The notes under the pieces are model-generated. The model searched no databases, had not been told where the DNA came from, and saw only the letters and a program-made list of their open reading frames with translations. 54,208 bases of DNA from Bacteroidales bacterium (GTDB lineage: Bacteria > Bacteroidota > Bacteroidia > Bacteroidales > VadinHA17). Numbering within the stretch: the stretch's first letter is position 1; each line of letters opens with the position of its first letter. This document shows positions 10,803 through 19,377 of the stretch, one piece after another. Location of the stretch: contig JALONR010000016.1 of NCBI GenBank assembly GCA_025454815.1, positions 1-54,208 of the forward strand, in the 5' to 3' direction. A program made the translations under genes and the position numbers.

Positions 10803-11176
10803 TTAACCGCAACTGTCTCTATCTCGACAAGCGCTCCCAGAGGCAGCCCCTTCACGGCAAAGGCAGCCCTGGCAGGCTGGTCTGCGGTGTAAAACTGAGC
10901 GTAGACCTCGTTCATCGCCTTGAAATCAGACATATCTGACAGCAGGACGGTTGATTTTGCAACATCATTGAGAGTGTAACCCGCTGCAGTAAGTATGGCC
11001 CTTATGTTTTTAAGTACCTGGGTGGTCTGTTCGGTAATCCCACCTTCAATCATCTTTCCGGTGGCCGGGTCAATTCCCACCTGACCCGAGATGTAGAGGG
11101 TGCCGTTGGCTTCCACAGCCTGGCTGTAGGGACCTATAGCTCCCGGTGCGGCAGTTGTGCTGATAATCCTTTTCAT
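10799..11176 (-). CDS. ridA: RidA family enamine/imine deaminase
   Basis: It hydrolyses reactive 2-aminoacrylate-type enamines released by PLP enzymes, protecting them from damage. The chosen start, MKRIISTTAAPGAIGPYSQ, is the standard family N-terminus and gives 125 residues, the usual size. An in-frame ATG at 11209 or 11230 would add a nonconserved tail and overlap the upstream gene. The conserved ISGQVGID, ATVLL-like KSTVLLSDMSDF, and the substrate-carboxylate arginine in PARAAFAVKGLPLGALVEIE are present. It sits 19 bases downstream of the LptD-like gene on the same strand, so it is probably co-transcribed with it. Confidence 0.93.
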   Translation of the reverse strand: MKRIISTTAAPGAIGPYSQAVEANGTLYISGQVGIDPATGKMIEGGITEQTTQVLKNIRAILTAAGYTLNDVAKSTVLLSDMSDFKAMNEVYAQFYTADQPARAAFAVKGLPLGALVEIETVAVK

Positions 11177-11195
11177 TCCTGATCGTTTTATTTCA

Positions 11196-14027
11196 TTAGT
11201 AATTTTCATGGTAGTCCTTTCTCCTTTCATACTTGAGATCCTGAAGCATGCTTGCCTTGGCCCTGATGGTAAAGTTCCAGCTCTTCATGTAACCGGTAGG
11301 TATCCATGAGAAACTCATCTCCCAGCAATGCAGGTCACGGGTTATACCCACCCGTGACATTGTTATCTCCTTCTGCTTGAAGTCGTACCCCGTGTTGTAG
11401 TTGATTGCCATTTTTGGGGTCAGCTTCACATCACCCGACAATGTCATTGTCTGGGTGATGTTACCCTCAAGACCCGGTTTGCTGTAGTTGAAGTTGTAAG
11501 CCATTCTGAGTGACCATGGCACATCGAACCGTACATAGCCGAACTCATCAAGGTTTTTATTTGCAAGCGGAAGGTTGCTTCGGGGTGTGGCATCCGGCCC
11601 CCCCTGCTCACCTGGTGCACGGCCCTGCCCCTGCCCTCCCTGGCCGGGAGCCTGCTGCTGCCTGTTACGGTCACCGGATCCAAGCAACTGGCCGAGGTCC
11701 AGGTCAAGGCTCATGTTCAGGCTGGTCATCCTTGCCAGCCCCAGCCCCTGGCTGACGGCCAGCCTGTTTATTGTCCCCCCCTTTTCATTCATCCCGTAGA
11801 TATTGAAAGTGCTGCTGGCCTGGAAATTGATGTTCTGGGCAAGGGTTGTCCGGAATGCCATGTTCACCGGTGTCCAGTTCAGGGAGTCAGAAAAGATATT
11901 GTAGGATGTGTTCAAAGTAAGACTCTCTATCAGCTTGATCTTTTTGGGTTTGCCGGTCGTGTCATTCTTCGCGTACACCTTGGCTTCAACGATATTCGAG
12001 AGACTGAAAGAAACCGATCCCGACCGTCTGCCAGTAGATGGTGTACCATAGATGCTCCCTTCGTAGATGGAGTATTCGCGTGTCCTCCCGGTGGTATCGG
12101 ATTGCACCGTCCTGAACATGTCACTGGTCAGGAAATCAGCATCCGGGGAGTAGGAGAAGCTGACTGAAGGCTTCATCACATGCCTTATTGACTCGATCCT
12201 CGAGCCTTTCCTTGTGAACTGAAATGTGCCGTAAATCGAAGGATTGAATGATGCGCTGACGGCAGGCACCAGGGCCTGGCCGTAGGTTAATCCCCTGATG
12301 GTGTCATTCACCACTGAAGGAACCACCTTGTTTTTACTTTCGTCATAGAAGTCAGGGTCCCACCTTTTTTCGATCTGCTGTGTATATAGCACCCCGGTAT
12401 AACGCAAGGACGGTGAAATCGAAAAATTGTTGAAGGGTCTGATCTGAAAGCTTACCGGGATTTCATGCTTGAATCCGTTCTTCATGCTCTTCCATACGGC
12501 ACTGGTGAAGAGCAGACTGTCATATGTTTCGATCCTGTTCTCGAATGATGCGGTATATTGGGTTGTAAGGTCATGATACCACCTGCTCTTTGCCACCGGC
12601 TTCCTGGGCTTGAACGGGTAGATGCGCGATACATTCAATGTACCTTTCGGAAGATTCAGGGCCACAGTCTTGTTCTGTACATTCTGCGACTGATTGAGGC
12701 TGGTTGAAAAACTTATTGGTGTACCTGCCCATGACCTGGAATAACTTATGCTTGACTGCCTGGTGGTGTTAACGTGTTCTGCAACTTCATAGCTGTTGTT
12801 CCTGTCATATCCGCTTGAGCTCATGTTCACACTGGCCGAGAAACGTGAACCGGGATTGGCCTTTGCATCCTGGGAGTGTGACCAGCTAATCCGGTAGTTG
12901 GTATTCTTCCCGTAATCAGGCAGACCCTTGTAGCTGGTGACGTTGTTTGCGTAGCTGAAGCCGAACGATCCTGAGAACCGGTAACGGAGCCGATATGAAG
13001 TGGCTGCATCTGCCAGCCAGGTGCCGTTGGTGTAGAGGGTACCGGTCAGTTTCAGGTCAAAATAATCACTGAGGGCAAAGTAGTACCCGCCATTTGAGAG
13101 GAAATAACCCCGTCGTGCCTCCTGCCCGTATTTCGGCATGACAATGCCGGAAGCCCGTCTCTGCTGAACGGGGAAGAAACCAAATGGAAGAACCAGGGGC
13201 AATGGTATGTCTGCCACCACCATATAGGCTGGTCCCGATACGATCTTTTCACCCGGGTAAACCTTGGCTTTTGGCAGGGCAAGGTAGAAATGGGGGTGTT
13301 CGGCATCGCAGGTTGTGAATTTGCTCCGGTTGACATGCAACGTTCCATCCTCCTGCCTCTTCGTAGTAAGGCTCTGCAGATATCCTCCCTCCTGCTCCGT
13401 TGTAACATTACGGATGACCCCCTTCTTTGATTTGAAATTATATGTAAGCTCCTTTGACTCAAACTCCTCTGATCCGTCCTTGTAGACAGGCAGCCCTGTC
13501 ATCATGCCCGTCGAATCAATCCTTCCGGTGGCATAGACCGAACCGGTCTCCATGTCAAGTACAATGGAATCAGCTGTCAGCTCAATTGTACCGTATGTGA
13601 CCTTTGCATTCTGTACCAGGCTTACCTTCCTCGAACGGAGATCGGTTTTCATGTAACCCTCGGCATTATAGACAATCGGTTCATCTACGGCATCAGGAGA
13701 GATGATCAGCGGCCCTCTTGTCATCACCGTGTCAGAGAAATCGTATTCTGGCGGTTCATTTAGAAATGCAGGCTGAGCTTCAATCAGCTGCGATTCTGCC
13801 CCTATGGTATCAGCCACGTTTTTCAGCAGCGAGTCCGGCCTTTGCCGGTTCTGTCCCTGGCTTAAGGAAGTGGCGGTATCCGGGAGTGTCTTCAGGACCG
13901 TGTCACGCCGTACCTGCTCCTGGGCAAAAAGGCTGGATGAAAGAAGCAGCGGCATGATAATTGCCGCTAACAGAGCAGGTGCTTTAAAGTTGAAGTTAAA
14001 TGCTATTTTTGCGTTGTTGTTGAGCAT
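11196..14027 (-). CDS. lptD: Putative LPS assembly protein LptD (OstA-like + beta-barrel)
   Basis: An outer-membrane protein that would insert lipopolysaccharide into the outer leaflet. With the start at 14027 the protein has 943 residues and opens with a signal peptide (about 35 residues ending near SSSLFAQ). An OstA/LptA-like beta-jellyroll follows (about residues 95-240, with LTADSIVLDMETGSVYATG). The LptD barrel then runs to the C-terminus, with FPVQQRRASGIVMPKYGQ as a typical barrel-entry segment. A Gly/Gln/Pro-rich loop (GQGGQGQGRAPGEQGG) interrupts the barrel around residues 820-845. Start choice: an upstream in-frame start at 14159 would lack a signal peptide at its N-terminus and would lie beyond the -7 element at 14045-14052. 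The final aromatic is not Phe/Tyr-x-Phe but the protein ends in Tyr. It diverges from the amidase gene. Confidence 0.88.
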   Translation of the reverse strand: MLNNNAKIAFNFNFKAPALLAAIIMPLLLSSSLFAQEQVRRDTVLKTLPDTATSLSQGQNRQRPDSLLKNVADTIGAESQLIEAQPAFLNEPPEYDFSDTVMTRGPLIISPDAVDEPIVYNAEGYMKTDLRSRKVSLVQNAKVTYGTIELTADSIVLDMETGSVYATGRIDSTGMMTGLPVYKDGSEEFESKELTYNFKSKKGVIRNVTTEQEGGYLQSLTTKRQEDGTLHVNRSKFTTCDAEHPHFYLALPKAKVYPGEKIVSGPAYMVVADIPLPLVLPFGFFPVQQRRASGIVMPKYGQEARRGYFLSNGGYYFALSDYFDLKLTGTLYTNGTWLADAATSYRLRYRFSGSFGFSYANNVTSYKGLPDYGKNTNYRISWSHSQDAKANPGSRFSASVNMSSSGYDRNNSYEVAEHVNTTRQSSISYSRSWAGTPISFSTSLNQSQNVQNKTVALNLPKGTLNVSRIYPFKPRKPVAKSRWYHDLTTQYTASFENRIETYDSLLFTSAVWKSMKNGFKHEIPVSFQIRPFNNFSISPSLRYTGVLYTQQIEKRWDPDFYDESKNKVVPSVVNDTIRGLTYGQALVPAVSASFNPSIYGTFQFTRKGSRIESIRHVMKPSVSFSYSPDADFLTSDMFRTVQSDTTGRTREYSIYEGSIYGTPSTGRRSGSVSFSLSNIVEAKVYAKNDTTGKPKKIKLIESLTLNTSYNIFSDSLNWTPVNMAFRTTLAQNINFQASSTFNIYGMNEKGGTINRLAVSQGLGLARMTSLNMSLDLDLGQLLGSGDRNRQQQAPGQGGQGQGRAPGEQGGPDATPRSNLPLANKNLDEFGYVRFDVPWSLRMAYNFNYSKPGLEGNITQTMTLSGDVKLTPKMAINYNTGYDFKQKEITMSRVGITRDLHCWEMSFSWIPTGYMKSWNFTIRAKASMLQDLKYERRKDYHENY
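14004..14011 (+). promoter_or_regulatory. Bacteroidota -7 element for the amidase-mlaD transcript
   Basis: TATTTTTG matches TAnnTTTG, 62 bases before the amidase ATG at 14074. It lies inside the 5' end of lptD on the opposite strand, so the two divergent promoters overlap and face apart. Confidence 0.4.
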
Positions 14028-14044
14028 CTCTGAAGAGCCAGCGA

Positions 14045-14052
14045 CAAAACTA
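14045..14052 (-). promoter_or_regulatory. Bacteroidota -7 element for lptD
   Basis: The minus strand reads TAGTTTTG, an exact TAnnTTTG match, 17 bases before the chosen lptD ATG at 14027. It supports that start over the longer reading frame. Confidence 0.5.
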
Positions 14053-14073
14053 ATTAAAATTCGCATAGCAGTA

Positions 14074-15456
14074 ATGCGGCAGATTACCAAAATAAGAGGG
14101 TTAAGAGTTATTCTGGCAGGTGCCTTCCTGATTGCATCAATAACCATGCCGGCACTCATGAAGGCGCAGGCTCCGACCGAGGATCAGTGGGTGGTGGTGA
14201 TTGACCCCGGTCACGGCGGAAAGGATCCGGGCGCAGTGGGTTCAAAATCAAGGGAAAAAAACATCAATCTTGCCGTTGCCCTCAAAACAGGCAGGTATAT
14301 AAGTGAAAACCTCAGGGATGTTAAAGTCATCTATACAAGGGATGATGACACCTTCATCGGCCTCGCCGAAAGGGCCGAAGTGGCCAACAGACACAAGGCT
14401 GACCTTTTTATCTCAATTCATTCAAATGCAATGACTGACAAACGGTTCTCCGGGGCGGAGACCTATGTGCTGGGACAGACCATGGATGAGGCCAACCTGC
14501 AGGTTGCCATGAAGGAGAACTCGGTCATCACCTTTGAGCAGGATTACCAGACCAAATATGAGGGATTTGACCCTAACTCGGTGGAGTCATATATTATTTT
14601 TTCGCTGATGCAGAACACCTACCTCAAGCAGAGTACGGAATTCGCCACTCTGATCCAGGACCAGTTCAGGTCAAGGGTTGGAAGGAAAGACAGAGGTGTC
14701 AGGCAGGCAGGGTTTCAGGTCCTGTGGAGAACAACCATGCCTTCCGTTCTCGTGGAACTGGGGTTTGTAACAAATCCCGAAGAAGAGAAGTTCCTTATAT
14801 CAGAGCAGGGACAGGATTACCTGGCTTCTGCCATTTTCAGGGCATTCCGCGACTACAAGCAGGCCATAGACAACAGATCGGGCCTGAAGAACGGAAACGG
14901 AGCAGCTGCACAATCAGGCAGATCTGACGGCAGGCCTGATTCAGAAGGGACGGTGACCACCGGCAAGGCTGATCCAGCAGGTACTGTGACCACAGGTAAG
15001 CCTGATTCAGAAGGGACGGTGACCGCCGGCAAGGCTGATCCAGCAGGGACAATGACCGCCGGCAGGCCTGATTCAGCTGGGACGGAAAAACCCGGGGCAA
15101 CAGGGACAGAACAGGCACAATCCAGCCCGCAGACAGTGACAGATTCCCCGGTTTCAGCCAAACCACCTGTTGTACCTGCAGGTACTGCAGCCGACGGGAT
15201 ATTGTTCATGGTCCAGATTGCTGCCATGCCTGCCGGACGTGAAATGAACAGGTCACATCTGACCGGCATTGAAACCATAACCAGAATAGAAGATGGTGAA
15301 CGGGTTAAATATGCAGCCGGAAAATACGTTCTTTATGATGACGCCCTCAAATACAGGCGGACTCTGACAGGAAGATTCCCGGATGCGTTTGTCATCGCGG
15401 TTAGAAACGGAAAGATCATACCCCTCAGGGAGGCTATTGAATCAAGGAAAAGATAG
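14074..15456 (+). CDS. Secreted N-acetylmuramoyl-L-alanine amidase (Amidase_3) with repeat linker and SPOR-like tail
   Basis: A zinc amidase that cuts the bond between MurNAc and the stem peptide, used in cell separation and wall turnover. With the start at 14074 it has 460 residues and a signal peptide (hydrophobic core VILAGAFLIASITMPALM, then KAQA). The catalytic domain has VVVIDPGHGGKDPGAVG (zinc His), the zinc/catalytic ADLFISIHSNA and SVLVELGFVTNPEEE with the general-base glutamate. Residues 288-342 are five 11-residue repeats (PDSEGTVTTGK type). The C-terminal 75 residues (FMVQIAA ... FPDAFVIAVRNGKIIPL) look like a SPOR-type peptidoglycan-binding fold. mlaD follows after 12 bases. The upstream in-frame start at 13804 is antisense to lptD and has no signal peptide, so it was rejected. 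Confidence 0.92.
   Translation: MRQITKIRGLRVILAGAFLIASITMPALMKAQAPTEDQWVVVIDPGHGGKDPGAVGSKSREKNINLAVALKTGRYISENLRDVKVIYTRDDDTFIGLAERAEVANRHKADLFISIHSNAMTDKRFSGAETYVLGQTMDEANLQVAMKENSVITFEQDYQTKYEGFDPNSVESYIIFSLMQNTYLKQSTEFATLIQDQFRSRVGRKDRGVRQAGFQVLWRTTMPSVLVELGFVTNPEEEKFLISEQGQDYLASAIFRAFRDYKQAIDNRSGLKNGNGAAAQSGRSDGRPDSEGTVTTGKADPAGTVTTGKPDSEGTVTAGKADPAGTMTAGRPDSAGTEKPGATGTEQAQSSPQTVTDSPVSAKPPVVPAGTAADGILFMVQIAAMPAGREMNRSHLTGIETITRIEDGERVKYAAGKYVLYDDALKYRRTLTGRFPDAFVIAVRNGKIIPLREAIESRKR
14935..15099 (+). repeat. Five 33-bp in-frame tandem repeats in the amidase linker
   Basis: The repeats encode PDSEGTVTTGK, ADPAGTVTTGK, PDSEGTVTAGK, ADPAGTMTAGR and PDSAGTEKPGA. Odd and even units resemble each other more than neighbours do, so the higher-order unit is 66 bp (14935-15000 and 15001-15066). 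The repeats keep the frame and lengthen a flexible Thr/Gly/Pro linker, so copy number can vary without disrupting the enzyme. Confidence 0.9.
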
Positions 15457-15468
15457 AAGGAAAAACCC

Positions 15469-16410
15469 ATGAAGATAACACACGAATTAAAAGTAGGAGC
15501 TGTAGCGCTGGTAACCATTGTTGCCTTCATCCTGATGTTCCAGTTCCTGAAGGGAACAGCACTGTTTACCAGTACTGACACATACCATATCGTCTATGAC
15601 AACATAGCCGGGCTGACCGAGTCAAATCCCGTGGAGATCAATGGATACCAGGCGGGAGTCGTACAGGATGTCAGGCTGATCAACGACGGTTCAGGAAGGA
15701 TACTCGTATCGTTGTCGGTAGACAGAAACTTCAATATCCCGAAGGACACCAGGGCCGAGATAACCACAGCCACCCTTATTGCGGGCATGAAGATTGTGCT
15801 TCGTATGGGTCAGAGCAGCGAGATGTGCCACAACCATGATACCATTTCAGGCTATGTGGCAACATCAATACTTGACCGGCTGAGCGGCACCCTTACTCCC
15901 CTTGAGGACAATATAAGCAGCATCGTTTTACGGCTTGACTCAGTCATCACTGCGATCAACAGCATACTGACCCCGGAGATGACAAGCAACATGAAGTCAA
16001 CCATGTCAAATGTCAGCAATGTAACTGCAGGTCTCAGACAGATAACAGACAGCCGCAAGGATGAGCTTATGGCTGCCATTGATGAGATACAGGCCTTTAC
16101 CTCCGTTCTTGCCGCCAACAGCTCAACAATTGACTCCACACTTAAGAATCTTGGAGAAGTATCCGATGCCGTCGCCGCAGCTGATCTGAAAACCTCGCTG
16201 GGATCATTGCAGTCATCTCTCAGGGGACTTGATACCATTGTCACCGGCATAAGCAAGGGCGAAGGTTCAGCCGGCAAGCTTGTCACCAACGACAGCCTTT
16301 ACAATAACCTGAGCAATACTCTTTACAATCTTGACATGTTGCTGCGTGACATGAAGGAAAATCCTAAAAAATATGTCCACTTCTCCCTTTTTGGCAGAAA
16401 GGCAGAATAA
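15469..16410 (+). CDS. mlaD: MlaD family (MCE domain) protein
   Basis: A membrane-anchored MCE-domain protein, the substrate-binding part of an ABC-type phospholipid transport system between the membranes. It has 313 residues. An N-terminal membrane anchor (about residues 9-27, VGAVALVTIVAFILMFQFL) is followed by the MCE domain (about 35-115, with VEINGYQAGVVQDVRL and the LIAGMKIVL strand). A long helical Ser/Thr-rich C-terminal part (130-290) then begins with LDRLSGTLTPLEDN. It follows the amidase after 12 bases. The ATPase and permease partners (MlaF/MlaE) are not in this window. Its place beside lptD and the amidase suggests an envelope-maintenance block. Confidence 0.92.
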   Translation: MKITHELKVGAVALVTIVAFILMFQFLKGTALFTSTDTYHIVYDNIAGLTESNPVEINGYQAGVVQDVRLINDGSGRILVSLSVDRNFNIPKDTRAEITTATLIAGMKIVLRMGQSSEMCHNHDTISGYVATSILDRLSGTLTPLEDNISSIVLRLDSVITAINSILTPEMTSNMKSTMSNVSNVTAGLRQITDSRKDELMAAIDEIQAFTSVLAANSSTIDSTLKNLGEVSDAVAAADLKTSLGSLQSSLRGLDTIVTGISKGEGSAGKLVTNDSLYNNLSNTLYNLDMLLRDMKENPKKYVHFSLFGRKAE

Positions 16411-16736
16411 TTTGTTGGAATAATACTAAACAATACATTATCACACGGTTGCAGGTCAAAATCAGGATCCGGCTCCCGTGTTGCATATCAGGACAGTTAT
16501 ATCCTCAATCCCATAACCCTTTGTGGACCTTTATTTTCCGTTTAGAAGCCTGATAATGTGATCATTATAAATTTTGACCAATGTTTGTCCTTTTAAGGAC
16601 CTGAGGGTCATTACAGTATAGAATAAATGTAAAAGTCAATAGAAAAAAATTTTTTTTTTTACCTTTTTTTTTACAAATATTGTCCCGGGTTTCAGCACCA
16701 GAAAAGAAAGCACGATTCCTTTTAATTTCAATCTGA
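16411..16736 (+). other. 326-bp non-coding region upstream of dnaA
   Basis: No gene seen. The region becomes strongly A/T-rich towards dnaA, with A7-T10 then T9 homopolymers (about 16643-16672). A palindrome-like GTCCTT-TT-AAGGAC (16587-16600) overlaps a second short inverted repeat, GACC-TGAG-GGTC (16598-16609). I find no clean DnaA box (TTWTNCACA) on either strand, so I do not call this oriC. It may still contain the dnaA promoter, because several near-matches to TAnnTTTG occur. Confidence 0.6.
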
Positions 16737-18167
16737 ATGAACAAGTCACACGATGAGGTTTGGAATAACTGTCTGGAAATAATTCGTGACATTATTCCTT
16801 CGGCCAGTTTTAAAACATGGTTCGAGCCTATTGTTCCTCTCAGGCTCGAAAAGAATGTTCTTACAATACAGGTGCCCAGCCCTTTCTTTTATGAATATCT
16901 AGAGGAGCAATACATTGACATACTCCGCAAGACACTCAGGCGTGAGATTGGCAATGATGCAAAGCTTGAGTACAACATTATCATGGAGAATTCCGCCTTC
17001 ACGAACGGCAAGCCTTACACGGTAAGGTACCCGTCGAGGAACAAGGCCGATCTTCAGAATAAGCCGATGCAGGTTCCTTTTGAGGCCACACAGCCTGCCA
17101 TCAGGAATCCTTTTATCATACCAGGCATCAAGAAGGTTCATTTTGACCCGAGGCTCAATCCGGATTATTCCTTTGCCAACTTCGTGGAGGGAGAGTGTAA
17201 CCGTCTTGCCCGTTCGGCAGGTATTGCGGTTGGAAACAATCCCGGTGGTACGGCCTTTAATCCGCTGATGATTTATGGTGACTCGGGCCTTGGAAAGACC
17301 CATCTTGTACAGGCCATCGGGATTCTCGTCAAGGAAAAGTATCCTGACAAGACTGTTCTTTATGTCAATGCCAACAAATTCCAGACCCAGTTTGTAGAGT
17401 CGATCAGGAATAACAACAAGAACGATTTCCTCCATTTCTACCAGATGATTGACGTCCTGATCATTGATGACGTCCATGAGTTTGCAGGCAAGGAGAAGAC
17501 CCAGGATACATTCTTCCACATATTCAATCATCTTCATCAGTCGGGCAAACAGCTCATTCTGACCTGTGACAAGCCGCCGGTGGAGTTGCAGGGGATGGAG
17601 CAGCGACTTCTTTCGAGATTCAAGTGGGGGTTACTGGCAGACCTTCAGAAGCCTGACTTTGAGACCAGACTGGCAATACTGAGGAAGAAGGCATATAATG
17701 ACGGAATAGAGCTTCCGGATGAGATCTTCGAGTTCCTCGCAGAGAATATCTCTTCGAACATCAGGGAGCTTGAATCAGGATTAATATCCCTTTACGCTCA
17801 ATCGACCCTCAACCGCAAGGAGGTTACCCTGGAGCTGGCCCGCCAGATGGTTGACAGGCTGGTGAACACCCAGCGCAGGGAGATCACCATTGATTACATT
17901 CAGAAGGTTGTCTGCGAGTACTACAAGATACCGGTTGACCAGATGCAGGGGAAGACACGCAAGAGGGAGATAGTGCAGGCAAGGCAGGTCTCGATGTATT
18001 TCTCAAAGAACCTGACAAAAGCATCGCTGGCCAGCATCGGTTCTTCAATCGGAGGAAAGGACCACGCCACTGTTCTGCATGCATGCAAGACCGTCAACAA
18101 CCTTATTGACACTGACCGCCATTTCAGGAACCAGATATTGGAAATTGAAAAAAAGCTTAAGGTATGA
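16737..18167 (+). CDS. dnaA: Chromosomal replication initiator DnaA
   Basis: An AAA+ protein that binds DnaA boxes and opens oriC. It has 476 residues with the full four-domain plan. Domain I is helical (residues 1-75, starting MNKSHDEVWNNCLEII) and is followed by a linker (about 80-135). The AAA+ domain has Walker A GDSGLGKTH, Walker B LIIDDVH and sensor residues. Domain IV ends with the DnaA signature IGGKDHATVLHACKTV. The start ATG gives the conserved domain I tryptophan early. The stop overlaps the galK start (ATGA), so the two genes are translationally coupled. It is not flanked by dnaN, unlike in many bacteria. Confidence 0.97.
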   Translation: MNKSHDEVWNNCLEIIRDIIPSASFKTWFEPIVPLRLEKNVLTIQVPSPFFYEYLEEQYIDILRKTLRREIGNDAKLEYNIIMENSAFTNGKPYTVRYPSRNKADLQNKPMQVPFEATQPAIRNPFIIPGIKKVHFDPRLNPDYSFANFVEGECNRLARSAGIAVGNNPGGTAFNPLMIYGDSGLGKTHLVQAIGILVKEKYPDKTVLYVNANKFQTQFVESIRNNNKNDFLHFYQMIDVLIIDDVHEFAGKEKTQDTFFHIFNHLHQSGKQLILTCDKPPVELQGMEQRLLSRFKWGLLADLQKPDFETRLAILRKKAYNDGIELPDEIFEFLAENISSNIRELESGLISLYAQSTLNRKEVTLELARQMVDRLVNTQRREITIDYIQKVVCEYYKIPVDQMQGKTRKREIVQARQVSMYFSKNLTKASLASIGSSIGGKDHATVLHACKTVNNLIDTDRHFRNQILEIEKKLKV

Positions 18168-19330
18168 ATGCAGATATCTCTAATCTGAAGGAAGAATTTT
18201 TCAGGTTATACGGGGACAGGGAAAACGAGCCTGTCCTTTTTTATTCGCCGGGAAGGGTCAATCTTATCGGCGAGCACACTGACTATAATGCGGGGTATGT
18301 CTTCCCCTGTGCGCTCGATTTCGGAACATATCTGCTGGTCAGGGGAAGCAGCGGTCAGGAAATTAGAATGAACAGCCTCAACTTTCCCGGTGAGGTTATC
18401 ATTCCGATTGCCCTCAATTACCTGCCGATTCCAAAAAGCTGGACAAATTATCCAGTGGGCGTGATCAATGAGTTCGCGCGCAAGGGTACGGCAGCCCCGG
18501 CGATGGAGATGCTCTTTTACGGCAACATCCCAAACGGTGCCGGTCTCTCCTCTTCAGCCTCAATAGAGATGGTTACGGCAGTAGCTATTAATGAACTCAC
18601 CGCATCGGGCCTGGAGATGATGGAGATGGTAAAAATGGCCCAGAAGGCCGAAAACGGCTTTGTAGGGATGAACTGCGGCATCATGGACCAGTTTGCCGCG
18701 GGATTCGGGAAGAAAGACCATGCCATCAACCTCAACTGCGATACACTTGAATACCGCTATGCACCCCTTAACCTGGGGAAGAGGAGGCTGGTAATCACCA
18801 ACACAAACAAGCGCAGGGGTCTGACCGACTCAAAATACAATGAGCGGCGGTCTGAATGCGAGAAGGCAGTGGAACTTATTTCCGTCCACAGACCCATAAG
18901 GAACCTGAGCGAACTTACCGTGAAGGATCTGTGGATGCTCGACACCTGCATAACCGATCCTGTTGTAAGGAAAAGGGCAAAGCATGTAATAACCGAGAAC
19001 GGAAGGACTCTTGATGCTATTAAGGCACTTGAAGTCAATGACATAGAATTGCTGGGAAAACTCATGAACGAGTCGCATGATTCGCTCTGCAATGACTACG
19101 AGGTCACGGGCACGGAGCTTGACACCCTTGTCTATGAGGGAAGGAAGCTTCCGGGAGTAATCGGGACAAGAATGACAGGAGCAGGTTTCGGCGGGTGCAC
19201 CGTCTCAATTGTGGAAAATGAGCATGCGGATGAGTTCATCCGCCGGCTCGGTGAAACCTACACCGAAAGGACCGGCCTGGTTGCAGATTTTTACCTGCCT
19301 GGAATCGGCGACGGAGCCAGGAAGATTTGA
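18164..19330 (+). CDS. galK: Galactokinase
   Basis: A GHMP-family kinase that phosphorylates galactose at C1 as the first step of the Leloir pathway. Its 388 residues are the normal length. The galactokinase signature GRVNLIGEHTDYN is near residue 30, the ATP-binding GAGLSSSAS near 125, the catalytic-aspartate region MDQFAAGFGKKDHA near 175, and the third GHMP motif TGAGFGGCTVS near 335. The ATG overlaps the dnaA TGA by one base within ATGA. No other Leloir genes (galT, galE) are in the window. A 6-bp inverted repeat (GAGTTT/AAACTC, 19331-19351) follows the stop but lacks a T run. Confidence 0.95.
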   Translation: MNADISNLKEEFFRLYGDRENEPVLFYSPGRVNLIGEHTDYNAGYVFPCALDFGTYLLVRGSSGQEIRMNSLNFPGEVIIPIALNYLPIPKSWTNYPVGVINEFARKGTAAPAMEMLFYGNIPNGAGLSSSASIEMVTAVAINELTASGLEMMEMVKMAQKAENGFVGMNCGIMDQFAAGFGKKDHAINLNCDTLEYRYAPLNLGKRRLVITNTNKRRGLTDSKYNERRSECEKAVELISVHRPIRNLSELTVKDLWMLDTCITDPVVRKRAKHVITENGRTLDAIKALEVNDIELLGKLMNESHDSLCNDYEVTGTELDTLVYEGRKLPGVIGTRMTGAGFGGCTVSIVENEHADEFIRRLGETYTERTGLVADFYLPGIGDGARKI

Positions 19331-19377
19331 GAGTTTCGATTTATAAAACTCGCACACCGCAGATTGGCAATCGCATA

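Noticed and set aside
13804-14073. N-terminal extension of the amidase reading frame
   Set aside because: It is antisense to lptD, adds 90 nonconserved residues before a clean signal peptide, and lies upstream of the predicted promoter at 14004.
14028-14159. N-terminal extension of lptD
   Set aside because: The signal peptide begins at Met 14027, and the -7 element at 14045-14052 would lie inside the extension.
14853-15278. Minus-strand Ser/Val-rich frame over the amidase repeats
   Set aside because: It is a mirror of the 33-bp repeats and has no independent features.
16411-16736. oriC next to dnaA
   Set aside because: A/T-rich tracts are present but no cluster of DnaA boxes was found on either strand; a skew analysis of the full chromosome would decide.
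19331-19351. Terminator after galK
   Set aside because: Only a 6-bp A/T-rich inverted repeat with no T run.
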